From a virus, in the IMG/VR virus record IMGVR_UViG_3300032083_000541, positions 1 through 22,785 of that record: a stretch of 22,785 nt of DNA; one strand, given 5' to 3'. Positions within the stretch are counted from its first letter, which is position 1, and each line of letters starts with the position of its first letter. Under the pieces are notes generated by a model. That model had not been told where the DNA came from and made no database searches. It saw nothing but the letters and a program-made list of their open reading frames with translations. A program made the translations under genes and the position numbers. Positions 1-8,617 of this stretch are shown one piece after another.

Positions 1-138
1 GGACAGTTTACCTCAGTTAAACCTAATGAGTATCATAGATTCTTTACAAAGGAAGAACCCGTTGAAGCTTTAGAGGTATATTATTTAAATGGGATTAGCG
101 AAGACATTGTTCGCAAGACGGTAGGAGGAATAGAATAG
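1..138 (+). CDS. C-terminal fragment of a cupin-fold-like protein (partial, 5' end outside window)
   Basis: An open frame runs from the first base to a TAG at 136-138 and encodes 45 residues, so only the C-terminus is present. The stretch KPNEYHRFF followed by ALEVYY resembles the last strands of small cupins, where a Pro/His segment precedes a hydrophobic LEVYY strand. The following acidic tail, which includes SEDIVRKTVGG, recalls sugar-isomerase and sialic-acid-related cupins. The stop shares one base with the GTG of the terminase gene (TAGTG), so the two are probably co-transcribed and translationally coupled. The sugar-enzyme assignment is an inference from a short fragment; the open frame itself is clear. 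Confidence 0.5.
   Translation, partial: GQFTSVKPNEYHRFFTKEEPVEALEVYYLNGISEDIVRKTVGGIE
123..128 (+). promoter_or_regulatory. Shine-Dalgarno AGGAGG for the terminase small subunit
   Basis: A perfect AGGAGG lies nine bases before the GTG at 138. It supports that non-ATG start over any later codon. Confidence 0.75.
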
Positions 139-545
139 TGCTGACAGAGAAGCAGGAGAAATTTGCACAGGCATATGTACTAAACAACAATGCTACGGAT
201 GCAGCTAAGAGTGCAGGTTATTCTAATAGGTCAGCATATAATCAAGGATACCGTCTTCTACAGAATGATCTTATTGTAGAAAGAATTGAAGAGCTATCCA
301 GAGAACTCAAGACCAGTGTGGATGTTGTAGCAGAGATTGAAGATCAATATACCTTTGCTAAAACAAATGGACACACTAACAGCGCCATCAAAGCACTAGA
401 ACTTCTGTCTAGAGTTAGAGGTAACAAAGTAGAAGATGGAAAGAATATAAGTAAGGAAGAGTTAATTAATCTTATTGTCTCTGCTTTGGAGGTTCTTGGC
501 AAAGAACAGGTCGATGAGATGGTAAAGCGTTGTAAATTTGACTGA
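138..545 (+). CDS. terS: Phage terminase small subunit (Terminase_2-like)
   Basis: This 135-residue protein opens with LTEKQEKFAQAY, then NATDAAKSAGYS and a GYRLLQN segment. That is the hallmark N-terminal helix-turn-helix of the Terminase_2 small-subunit family, which recognises phage DNA and recruits the large subunit for packaging. Residues 1-58 form the DNA-binding part; the acidic, helical C-terminal part (about 60-135) would serve oligomerisation and large-subunit contact. The start is GTG, supported by a strong Shine-Dalgarno and a one-base overlap with the upstream stop. It is on the opposite strand from all structural genes in the window, and no large subunit follows it: transcription runs into the end of the minus-strand operon. 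Family assignment is confident; the separation from terL is unusual. Confidence 0.85.
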   Translation: MLTEKQEKFAQAYVLNNNATDAAKSAGYSNRSAYNQGYRLLQNDLIVERIEELSRELKTSVDVVAEIEDQYTFAKTNGHTNSAIKALELLSRVRGNKVEDGKNISKEELINLIVSALEVLGKEQVDEMVKRCKFD

Positions 546-550
546 TCACA

Positions 551-586
551 GAAAAATAACTCCCTACGTTGACCACTGAGTAGGGG
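551..586 (-). terminator. Candidate terminator for the minus-strand structural operon
   Basis: CCCTAC at 562-567 can pair with GTAGGG at 580-585 around a 12-base loop. Read on the minus strand, the stem is followed by a short spacer and five U residues (complement of 552-556). It lies beyond the last structural gene, where an operon terminator is expected. The stem is short and the loop large, so this is tentative. Confidence 0.35.
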
Positions 587-636
587 TAAAGACAGCCTCG
601 GCTACCTACCCACCAGAACAATCCCTAAATCTACCA

Positions 637-657
637 GTAAGGCTTATACGAGCTTAC
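637..657 (+). terminator. Candidate hairpin after the terminase gene
   Basis: GTAA (637-640) and GCT (642-644) pair with AGC (651-653) and TTAC (654-657), with one bulged G and a TATACG loop. TTTT follows at 663-666 on the plus strand. It could terminate plus-strand transcription before it enters the convergent operon. The U-run is short and offset from the stem. Confidence 0.25.
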
Positions 658-674
658 AGAGCATTTTGCTATTA

Positions 675-1418
675 TTAAGACTCATTCTTAATGTAGACAA
701 TAGAAAAGTTTGCAGAAATAAGGTTGTTTGCTCCAGAAGATTCTGCTCTTACTTCTATGTCTGTTTTTTCAGGCACTGAAATTGGATAACGTATAACAAA
801 ATCTGCAACACCACCAGAACTAAGTGTCTGTTTCATCATAGCTCGAAATACTCCACCCTGTGTACGCTGAACCAACTGAGCAGTTATATATTGATTGGCA
901 TTAGTCGTACCAGTAGCAACGTTGACATGATCTAAAAATCCTGTGTATCCAGCAGGAACAGTCCACACGGCCATCAGGGTCTGATTCTCATTAAGGGTAA
1001 TGCGAGCATATGTCGTTGCGCCATTGGTGATGTTTAGATTGCCAGTAGGTGCTTGCGATCCGCTAACATAAGCACGAAAGACCCGAAGAAATGTCTGTGT
1101 TGTAGTGGCTGTACCAGCCCCAGCAAGAGTTACTTCTTGATTAACTTCGTTGTAATCTTCATCTAAACCAAAGACTATCACCTTTACACCATTATCGTTT
1201 GCTGGTGTACCTGCGTCTGTTGTTACAGTCATAGCAACTGCAGAACTAGGATAGGCGTAAATACCTCCTACATCCCATACAGTTTCTTCCGTACTGTTTA
1301 CGTCTGGATTAAAGCCAAATTTGAAAACCGTTTTATGGTTTTCTATTTGATTCCGTACCACCTGTAATTCAAATGGTTCATGTTTTCCTAATTTTGTAAC
1401 TGATGGGTATGGGTGCAT
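675..1418 (-). CDS. Beta-rich phage structural protein (probable virion/tail protein)
   Basis: The 247-residue product starts MHPYPSVTKLGKHEPFELQV and contains KFGFNPDV and TEETVWDVGGIYAYP near residues 33-57. It then runs through alternating Thr/Val/Ala-rich segments typical of beta-sandwich virion proteins. I recognise this pattern from structural proteins of uncharacterised function in marine short-tailed phages. It has no signal peptide or membrane segment. It is the last gene of the minus-strand operon, 36 bases after the coiled-coil gene, and AAGGAAAT lies before its ATG. A tail appendage or capsid-decoration role is plausible, but the sequence does not settle it. Confidence 0.6.
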   Translation of the reverse strand: MHPYPSVTKLGKHEPFELQVVRNQIENHKTVFKFGFNPDVNSTEETVWDVGGIYAYPSSAVAMTVTTDAGTPANDNGVKVIVFGLDEDYNEVNQEVTLAGAGTATTTQTFLRVFRAYVSGSQAPTGNLNITNGATTYARITLNENQTLMAVWTVPAGYTGFLDHVNVATGTTNANQYITAQLVQRTQGGVFRAMMKQTLSSGGVADFVIRYPISVPEKTDIEVRAESSGANNLISANFSIVYIKNES

Positions 1419-1454
1419 GATATTTCCTTATATTAACCTTGTTACATTTTTATT

Positions 1455-1796
1455 TTAAGTTTCTATTTTAGGATGTCTTCCGTTGTGCATCTTATGTAGA
1501 GTGGTAATCTCTGCTTCTGCTTTTTTTATTCTTTCAGAAATTGAACCCCTCCATCTATTCTGTTCCTCTAAATTACTAGGACTTAATATATTAGATAGAA
1601 CGGTTATCTGTTGACGTAAAACAGAAACTGAGTTTTCTGCTGCATCTAATTCTCTATTCAACTCATCAAGATATTTTGTTTGTTCGTCTTGTCGTTGTTT
1701 AAGAGTTGCCACCTGAGATCGAACCAACCCCCATGCACCAGCTAATGAAGCAATGACCGCCCCAATCTGAACTATCATTCTTACATCTAGTTCCAT
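1455..1796 (-). CDS. Small membrane-anchored coiled-coil protein
   Basis: The 113-residue protein has one hydrophobic segment at about residues 7-25 (from MIVQIGAVIASLAGAWG). A long charged amphipathic stretch with heptad-like spacing follows to about residue 70, then a basic C-terminus. This is an N-terminal membrane anchor plus coiled coil. A ribosome-binding site (AGGA, about eight bases upstream) supports the ATG. The gene begins three bases after the 1348-residue gene ends. The architecture fits an inner-membrane spanin subunit or a holin-associated protein, but no lysis partner is visible next to it. It could equally be a minor virion protein that contacts the membrane during DNA ejection. 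Confidence 0.55.
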   Translation of the reverse strand: MELDVRMIVQIGAVIASLAGAWGLVRSQVATLKQRQDEQTKYLDELNRELDAAENSVSVLRQQITVLSNILSPSNLEEQNRWRGSISERIKKAEAEITTLHKMHNGRHPKIET

Positions 1797-1799
1797 TAA

Positions 1800-4700
1800 C
1801 TAATCCTTTACTTCTACCAAAGGCTTTTGAATATATTCTGAAAATATATCTATTAGTCCTTGTTGTAATTTACTAGATACTTCAGGTTTTACTTGCCTAT
1901 CTTCTAAAGCTTTAAATATACTCATATCTCCAATTAAATTATCAGGTATGAATACTCCTTTTTGGACATTCTTTGCCGTATCTGCAACCAATGGTAAGAT
2001 TAATTTGTCATTAGGATTATACCAAAACTGATCTGTAGCTGCTTCTAAAACTCCCCTCACATCTAGTGTTTTTTTATTTTTTAAATCAATTTCAGTCTTA
2101 CCTTTAGGTATTTCATAATATGAAACATTTTTAAATTCATTAAGTCTTTGTGTAAATTTCTGCATACCTCTGTATTTACGTTCTTGTAAATCTTTGTAAC
2201 TCTTTAAAAGATTATCTACATCTTCATTAGTTATTTCTCTTCTTGGAAGTTTTCTTACTTCAGCTAAAAAATTATCTTTTGTTTTAGCTATAGCTTTTAA
2301 TCTACTGGACATATCATATCCCATAGATTTTTGAACATCTAAAGTTACTGGACGTATACCTGTCTTAACATAAAACTCCAAGTCTTTAGAACTTAGAGGA
2401 AAGCCAGAAGCTCTTTGCCCTTGTCCTTCTCCTAAGAGTTCTTCTGAACTTACCGACTCAACATACTGTCTAACAGCTTTTATAGTTCCCGGTTCTAAAA
2501 ATTTTCCAATCTCTGTTAATGCTGTTAAAACTTTATCTTTGGTTGTAGCACCTACCGCCTCATCATAAATTGGTTTACCTGTTTTTAAATTGGTCCCGCT
2601 TACAACATTAACTAATGCCTCTGTTAAAAACTTAGGAGACACATATGAACCAATAAGTCCCTTTGTTGCATTACCTATAGCATCGTCTATTTCAGAATCA
2701 GTAACAAATCCATTTTGTCCTAACTTAGCTTGAAGTAAACGAAGAGGTGCTTTAAGCAAATCAAAGGTATCAGCAGATGTAGAGCCGATATATCTAGATG
2801 TTATTCGAGGGTCTTTCTGATTGTTATCTTTAACAAATGGTTGAAGATAAAATTGCTTTGAACCTTTTGTCCATTCTGGAGATACAGCATTAACAAACTT
2901 TTTATTAGCTTCTGTTATTTGATAAGCATCTTCATTTTGATTTGCAACCATATCCCAACCACCAGCAACAACTCCAGCACCTGCAAATCTTCTTGCTCCA
3001 TGTGCAATCAATGCAGGATTTTTTGTTTTTGTTCCCTCGGCTATATCTCTCATACTAGTCTTTAAAATATTTTTAGTATTTCTTATTACCTCACTAGGAA
3101 ATAATACATAGTTACCAATTAAGGGAGTCTTAGCTAATTCTCTAGCTATTGGAGCAGCATCACCGTATGTAGGCATAGTTTCTCTTACATATCTAGCGGC
3201 TCTTTCATCTAGATCGTTATCATATATTTTTTTAGCTTCTTTACGATTAACATTACGATCTCTCATAATATTATTTATTGATGGTCCTTCTTTAAATATC
3301 TTCTTTAAAGCTGATCTCTCACTTTCAAAAGCAACTAATTTTAAGTATGCATCAGGTTGACCATACAAAGAACCTATCTTACTCATTGCTTTTTGATAAG
3401 TTCTACCAACTATGCCAGTGGCATTCTGCATTTGAGCAGCACCAGCTTTTATCAATTCTCCCGTAACATCCTGCTCAATAACTCCAAGCGATCTTAGCTT
3501 TGCTAATTTTTCAACAGCTTTAGGATTTTTTAAAGTAAGCTGGTTTCCTAAAGTTCCTATTTCTTTTACTGCTGCTTTATAAGCAACAGGATTTAGAAAA
3601 TGACCATTAGCAATAAGACTTTGAGTACCACCAATAAGATTTAATGCATATGCAGGTAGATCAAGTAAAGTTTCTTTTGCCTGTGCTAATGATGCAGCAT
3701 TAACCCAGATGCTTCTAAGTTTACCAGAGCTATTAAACACCTCAAGACCTTGATTAATAGCCCTACCCATATCAGGACTTGTATAAATATCTTTTAATAT
3801 TTTTCGTGAGTCACCGCCAAATTTTCCAATTGCATCTTTGGCAACTTGCTCTAAACCAAATTCAATATTTGGAGCAGCACTTGTTTGAAAGGTAGTTTTT
3901 ACTGAAGGTAACATAGGAAAAAAACCACTCAAGTCTACGTTCTCACCTATATTTTCTTTAGCAAATTTTTCTACATCTTTTAAATATTTTAATTCTGCTA
4001 TTAATTTATTTTGTTGTATTAAGCTAGTAGCAAGATTCTGCTTACCAGATTTAATTTCACCTAGTAAATCCAATATAGGTTTATCTAAACCTTTTTTTCT
4101 TTTCAAAACTCTTAAAGTTGCAGGACGATACCCTTGTTGTGCAGTGCCATTAAATATTTTATCTATTAGAGGTCTATCTTCTTTAGACAATCTATTAACC
4201 ATAGTAGTAATAACACTATCAACATCATTAGCATCAACACCTTGATTTCTAAGATATGCTCTGGCGTTCTCTACTTTTGTGATAAAAAGAGGATTAGAAG
4301 ATTTATTTTGAAGTGCATCTTTAATCTCAGCATAATACTTAGGATTGTTAGCAGATTCAAAAGTTCTAGATAAATAGAAACCGTTTTGATCTCTATTCAC
4401 TCCAATTCTTGCCTTACCTGTTAATCCTAATTGAGTATTAATTAATTCTTCATTACCTTTAATTTGTTTTTTAATATCGTCTACCTGAACTAACACAGAT
4501 TCAGGAACACCCCTAGCCATATAAGGTTGTCTATTTTTAGCACCTGTATTTATATATTCATTTAGAATATCTTCATCAACATCATTATCTTTAATTGATC
4601 TTTCTAAATCTTTTATTTGTTTTTTAATTTCAATTTCATAACCTGCTGCTGCTCTAGTTCTTTTTCTTGCGGCATCCGCTAAAGGTTGCGGAAGATTAGC

Positions 4701-5846
4701 ATCAGATCGTAATAGTCTTCCTGCAGCAGTGTTTAACCTAGCAATGTTTTGTTTAGTAAATAGTTTTTTACCAGTAAATCCCACACCTTTTAAAATTCCA
4801 AATAAAGCTGAACCAACAGCAGTATCTGCTATCGCACCAAAATATTTAAGAAGTTCATTTTTTCTAGTAGGATCGTTTGGATTTACTCTAAACTTTTTTA
4901 TTGCCTCAACTGCAGACTCAGGTAAAAGACCAAAATCTATATCAGGATCAGTTGCAAGTGTAATGAGTGCTGCTTGCTCATCTTTACTAAAATCTGTGGT
5001 TTGTACAAAACCTTGAGTACCACCTGCACTAGCACCAGCTAATTCTGCTGTTCTTTTTATTTTATCAGAAAATTCTCTTCCTCTTTTCTTTGCTATATAG
5101 TCTAATCCATCTTTAAAAAGTTTTTTACCTAAACCAGTTATAGTAGATAACACTACTAACTCTCTAATTAATTGCTCTTCATCATTTAAATTAGGTTCTA
5201 ATACTTCATTAATTTTTTTTGTTACTTCACCAATAGGAGATTCTTTTATTGCTTTAGCTGCATCAGGTGATACAAATGTTGTTAGAGATTTGACTATTTC
5301 AACAGGTGTTGATGCTACATCTTTAGCCGCTCCAGCTAACATTTTAGATGCTCGAAACCGTCCATAAGAACTAAACAATTTACTATATTCTGCTATCTCA
5401 AAGGGAGTAGCAGTTTTATTTTTAACTTTTTCTTCTAATTTTCTAAATCTGTCACCTATAGTCTTTCCCGCAAATCCGAAAACCTTATCTTTTCCAGTAT
5501 CAACAGGAGGTTCTGTAGTAACGGCAGGAGGTTCTGCAGGAACAGCAGAAGGTTCTGTAGTAACAGCAGGAGTCTCTACAGAAATAGGAGGAGTCTTTAC
5601 AGGAACAGGAGGAGCTTCTGCAGGAACAGCAGAAGGTTCTGCAGAAAGTGGTGGCGTTGAAGAAGGAGTTTCTGTCTCTTTTTCTTTAGGTTTCAGAAGA
5701 TTAGAAGGAACCTCTTTCCACTCTTCTCCATTATATAGATACACCTGTCCTGTGTCAGGGTTTACTGCTTTTTTAGTTGGAATATACTTATTACCTTCCA
5801 ACCTATGGCCTACCCCACTATCTGGATTATAGGTTATTTCAGACAT
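1800..5846 (-). CDS. Very large virion protein, candidate internal/ejection protein
   Basis: At 1348 residues this is the longest gene in the window. Residues 1-50 contain two NPD(T/S)G turns and a YNGEEW segment. Residues 65-117 are a degenerate Pro/Thr/Val/Glu-rich repeat that probably forms a flexible linker. The remaining 1200 residues are mostly helical and Lys-rich, with stretches such as RYVRETMPTYGDAAP near the middle. I cannot assign a named family or see a catalytic motif. Size, helicity and position at the end of the structural operon resemble the large internal-core or DNA-ejection proteins of short-tailed phages, such as T7 gp16 by position only. The ATG has AGGA eight bases upstream. 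Structural role: fairly likely; ejection role: inference. Confidence 0.5.
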   Translation of the reverse strand: MSEITYNPDSGVGHRLEGNKYIPTKKAVNPDTGQVYLYNGEEWKEVPSNLLKPKEKETETPSSTPPLSAEPSAVPAEAPPVPVKTPPISVETPAVTTEPSAVPAEPPAVTTEPPVDTGKDKVFGFAGKTIGDRFRKLEEKVKNKTATPFEIAEYSKLFSSYGRFRASKMLAGAAKDVASTPVEIVKSLTTFVSPDAAKAIKESPIGEVTKKINEVLEPNLNDEEQLIRELVVLSTITGLGKKLFKDGLDYIAKKRGREFSDKIKRTAELAGASAGGTQGFVQTTDFSKDEQAALITLATDPDIDFGLLPESAVEAIKKFRVNPNDPTRKNELLKYFGAIADTAVGSALFGILKGVGFTGKKLFTKQNIARLNTAAGRLLRSDANLPQPLADAARKRTRAAAGYEIEIKKQIKDLERSIKDNDVDEDILNEYINTGAKNRQPYMARGVPESVLVQVDDIKKQIKGNEELINTQLGLTGKARIGVNRDQNGFYLSRTFESANNPKYYAEIKDALQNKSSNPLFITKVENARAYLRNQGVDANDVDSVITTMVNRLSKEDRPLIDKIFNGTAQQGYRPATLRVLKRKKGLDKPILDLLGEIKSGKQNLATSLIQQNKLIAELKYLKDVEKFAKENIGENVDLSGFFPMLPSVKTTFQTSAAPNIEFGLEQVAKDAIGKFGGDSRKILKDIYTSPDMGRAINQGLEVFNSSGKLRSIWVNAASLAQAKETLLDLPAYALNLIGGTQSLIANGHFLNPVAYKAAVKEIGTLGNQLTLKNPKAVEKLAKLRSLGVIEQDVTGELIKAGAAQMQNATGIVGRTYQKAMSKIGSLYGQPDAYLKLVAFESERSALKKIFKEGPSINNIMRDRNVNRKEAKKIYDNDLDERAARYVRETMPTYGDAAPIARELAKTPLIGNYVLFPSEVIRNTKNILKTSMRDIAEGTKTKNPALIAHGARRFAGAGVVAGGWDMVANQNEDAYQITEANKKFVNAVSPEWTKGSKQFYLQPFVKDNNQKDPRITSRYIGSTSADTFDLLKAPLRLLQAKLGQNGFVTDSEIDDAIGNATKGLIGSYVSPKFLTEALVNVVSGTNLKTGKPIYDEAVGATTKDKVLTALTEIGKFLEPGTIKAVRQYVESVSSEELLGEGQGQRASGFPLSSKDLEFYVKTGIRPVTLDVQKSMGYDMSSRLKAIAKTKDNFLAEVRKLPRREITNEDVDNLLKSYKDLQERKYRGMQKFTQRLNEFKNVSYYEIPKGKTEIDLKNKKTLDVRGVLEAATDQFWYNPNDKLILPLVADTAKNVQKGVFIPDNLIGDMSIFKALEDRQVKPEVSSKLQQGLIDIFSEYIQKPLVEVKD
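5496..5654 (-). repeat. Pro/Val/Glu-rich degenerate repeat coding segment
   Basis: Residues 65-117 of the 1348-residue protein repeat units of the type EPSAVPAE, EPPAVTTE and TPPISVE about every 8-10 residues. The DNA shows matching runs of GGAGGTTCTG and GGAACAGCAG on the plus strand. It is a low-complexity linker, not a mobile repeat. Confidence 0.7.
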
Positions 5847-5859
5847 TTAATATTCCTAT

Positions 5860-8178
5860 TTATGGGCCAACGGTAACAGAACCGGGTGGTGGTGGAGGTG
5901 TCCCTTTTGCCGAGGAACCTACAGTCTTTTTCCCTGTTAAATATTCCTCATACAATTGTTGTATCTTTTCTCTATCCCTTAATATAGAAGGAGTTCTTAG
6001 TACTTGACCACCAAACTTAACAGAAAGACTAGCACCGTCCTCTCCAACTTCTCTAGCCAGTTTACCCATCATTGACCTAACAAGTGTCATGTTCTCTTCT
6101 ACAGCTTGTACTTCCGCTTTTTCACCGAAAGTGCCTCTAAATTTACCTTGATTAATTTGTGATACTGTAGATGTAGTACCATCAGTGTTTGTTATTTCTT
6201 GAGTTTGCATAAAGGGAGCAGTATTAATAAGAATGTTAGCTTGTTTCAAAGCCTCTCTTTCTCTATGATCTTTACTTTTTGATATTCGATCAGCTTTCTT
6301 AGCAGCAGCTTTGGCTTGATTATATGTTTTATCTGCTCGAATTTTTCCTATCTCAAGAGAGGCCTGACTCACCTTATCAGCAACCTCACCAAATGTTTTT
6401 GCTAATTTTCCTTTATCATCAAGCGTTCCCATTTGATTAGTTATTTTAGCAATTTCTGCTTGTCTTACAGCGTCAGCTTGAGCCTGTGTTAAATTAGCCA
6501 CTCCAGCCATATTTGCTAGCTTCTTATCTTCAATGCCTTGTAAATCTTTTCTTCGTTCTCTTAACAGTTTTCTTTCATCTTTATAACTATCTTTTAAATC
6601 CCCCAATGCTTTGGATTCTAAAAATCCAGATGCTATTGCTTGAAGGGGATTCTTACCCGCAGGATTTGCTGATAATATACCTAGACCTGCTTTAGCAAGG
6701 GCAAGATATTTATCTCTTTCGATATCACCTTCTTCTTTAGCATATGCTTCTTCTACATCAGTTTTTCGTTTGGCAAAATCAATACCTTTTAGTGCTGTTA
6801 AATAATCTTTACTCTCTTGCGTCTGTGTCGGCACTAGCAAAGGATTTTGCTGCTGTCTTAGTCTTTCTTTTTCCTGAAATGCTTCTCTCATTCTTTCTAC
6901 TTGCAAATTTTGTGCTCTTCCATATTGATCTAAAAACTGTGGACCCGGATCAATAACAGGAATAGAGGGTACTTGATATTGTTGAGCATTACCAAAAATA
7001 CCCGGACCACCAATGCGTCCGGGGATGTCAGCATACTTTCCAATCTTACCACCACCAGCAAGACCCACTAGTCCACCTTCTTTCTTAAAAGCACCAAACG
7101 CACCAGCCGTACCAAGAGCAGCTAATCCAAGTCCACCAACTTGTTGTAAGGCAGACGGTGTTGCTGCAGTTCCTGTTGTTCTCTGAACAGTACTAGCTGG
7201 AATAGGAGCAGAGTATCCCCTAATAATAGATTGATAGTCTTGCAGAGTTCTTTCAGGAAATGTTCTGGCAACTTCATATTCTTGTTGAGCAATATCCAAG
7301 GCTTGCTGACCTACATCTCTTCTAGTTGCTCCAACAGTTTCTAATGCAGTTATCTCTCTAAGAGTTTGTGCTGGCACTGCACTAGCTAAAGAAGCAAATT
7401 GTTGACCAGCACTTCTTTCTCTATTTCTCTGTTGTGCAAGTCTGTTCTGTGCATCTTCAAATGCAGCCGCCAATCCTCTAGCTTGAATATCTCCAAGTTT
7501 TTGCTGAAGATTTCTATTTGCTTCTGATTCTAAAATAGCCTGACGAGAGCCACCAAATGCTCCAGCATCTACACCTCTTTTAGCTAATCGTTGTCTTTCA
7601 ACATCAGCCGTTCTTTCTGCTTCTCTTGTTTGAATGTCTATTACATTTTGTATATAAGGATTCATAAACTGACCAACAGATGCTGCATTAGGAGCAAATG
7701 CACTTGAAGCAGTTAATGCCTCTGCCGTTCTAAAGTATGGTTGACTCGCTCCCTGTAGATCTTGTACTCCCGCAAAAGCTTGTTCCTGCTCTGGAGAAAA
7801 TTTAGCAATACGAGGACCAGAAAAGGGAACATATCCTTCCTCTTCTCTTCTTTCTTGAAGAGCTTGTGCTTTTTCTAGAACATCAGTAACATATGGTTTT
7901 AATTCTTCAGGAATAGTTTCTTTGGTAACGGTTGACTGCGAGGGAGCAGGTGCAGGAGAACCACCACCCGATCCACCACCAAACTGAATCAAACCTGTGT
8001 GAGGATTAATTGTTCCTGAACCGCCCATGTCCCGAAGAACTTGCATCTCTTCGACATTAACATGGGCTAACTCAGTATCTCCATCAATACCCTTACCAGC
8101 AAGATCAACATACAAACAATTGTATAGCTCAATCTTTTCTGGAGTAGATAATTTAGAAACAATATTTTTTACAGACAT
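5860..8178 (-). CDS. Large helical virion protein with INPxTGL and GGLVGL motifs
   Basis: I place the start at the ATG at 8178 (772 residues), one base after the GNAT stop. A longer frame to 8223 would overlap the GNAT gene and is less likely. Near the N-terminus lie DTELAHV, then GTINPHTGL; a (GGS)-rich and Pro/Ala linker follows. Next is a long Gln/Arg/Glu-rich helical region including EEGYVPFSGPRIAKFSPEQ and FPERTLQDYQ. A GGLVGLAGGG turn sits near residue 370, and the C-terminal half is Lys-rich helix ending in TPPPPPGSVTVGP. I recognise the motif set from marine phage structural proteins but know no assigned function. It has no transmembrane segment. A virion core, tail or ejection protein is the best inference. 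Confidence 0.55.
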   Translation of the reverse strand: MSVKNIVSKLSTPEKIELYNCLYVDLAGKGIDGDTELAHVNVEEMQVLRDMGGSGTINPHTGLIQFGGGSGGGSPAPAPSQSTVTKETIPEELKPYVTDVLEKAQALQERREEEGYVPFSGPRIAKFSPEQEQAFAGVQDLQGASQPYFRTAEALTASSAFAPNAASVGQFMNPYIQNVIDIQTREAERTADVERQRLAKRGVDAGAFGGSRQAILESEANRNLQQKLGDIQARGLAAAFEDAQNRLAQQRNRERSAGQQFASLASAVPAQTLREITALETVGATRRDVGQQALDIAQQEYEVARTFPERTLQDYQSIIRGYSAPIPASTVQRTTGTAATPSALQQVGGLGLAALGTAGAFGAFKKEGGLVGLAGGGKIGKYADIPGRIGGPGIFGNAQQYQVPSIPVIDPGPQFLDQYGRAQNLQVERMREAFQEKERLRQQQNPLLVPTQTQESKDYLTALKGIDFAKRKTDVEEAYAKEEGDIERDKYLALAKAGLGILSANPAGKNPLQAIASGFLESKALGDLKDSYKDERKLLRERRKDLQGIEDKKLANMAGVANLTQAQADAVRQAEIAKITNQMGTLDDKGKLAKTFGEVADKVSQASLEIGKIRADKTYNQAKAAAKKADRISKSKDHREREALKQANILINTAPFMQTQEITNTDGTTSTVSQINQGKFRGTFGEKAEVQAVEENMTLVRSMMGKLAREVGEDGASLSVKFGGQVLRTPSILRDREKIQQLYEEYLTGKKTVGSSAKGTPPPPPGSVTVGP

Positions 8179-8179
8179 T

Positions 8180-8608
8180 CTATAGTTCCCTTGTAATAAC
8201 TGTTGTATATTTTTTAAAATCATACTTAGGTGTAAACTTTAACCAACCATCCCTAGCATATCCTTCAAGTTTTTTTACACCTAGTTCTCTTGCAAATTTA
8301 ATAATTGGAGAATCTTCACTCATTCCATAATCAAACCATTTGTGAATTGTATGTGGTTTTGTACCTATGTAAGGCATAGCCAAAACTTTATACTGTGGAT
8401 AAATAATAAGTTGTGTTATACAAATACCTAAAATTCCATCCTCTTCCTCTGCACCAACCCACAATTGTAAATAGTCTGATAGTAGTTCTTGATAGATGTC
8501 ATTTAAACTTCTTTCACCTTGTGTTCTCTTTAATGGTTTTTTTATAAACTCAACAACATAAGGCCAAGTGGCTTCAAGGCAATTAGGTTCTATTTTAATT
8601 AACTTCAA
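8180..8608 (-). CDS. GNAT-like acetyltransferase-fold protein in the structural operon
   Basis: The 142-residue protein has the GNAT strand order: LWVGAEEEDGILGICITQ forms the central beta hairpin, KVLAMPYIG the next strand, and a helix with FARELGVKKLEGYAR precedes the last strands. The usual Q/RxxGxG/A acetyl-CoA loop is not evident, so enzymatic activity is doubtful. GNAT-fold proteins commonly sit beside ejection-protein genes in short-tailed phages, where they may be virion parts. Translation starts at a TTG: TAA is the codon immediately upstream, the next in-frame Met is near residue 79, and AGGG lies seven bases before the TTG. The gene ends one base before the 772-residue gene. Confidence 0.6.
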   Translation of the reverse strand: MKLIKIEPNCLEATWPYVVEFIKKPLKRTQGERSLNDIYQELLSDYLQLWVGAEEEDGILGICITQLIIYPQYKVLAMPYIGTKPHTIHKWFDYGMSEDSPIIKFARELGVKKLEGYARDGWLKFTPKYDFKKYTTVITREL

Positions 8609-8617
8609 TTATTTACC

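Noticed and set aside
546-674. tRNA gene in the convergent spacer
   Set aside because: Hairpins are present but no cloverleaf, T-loop GTTCRA or acceptor pairing could be found.
8179-8223. 15-residue N-terminal extension of the 772-residue virion protein
   Set aside because: It would overlap the GNAT gene, while the ATG at 8178 follows that gene's stop by one base.
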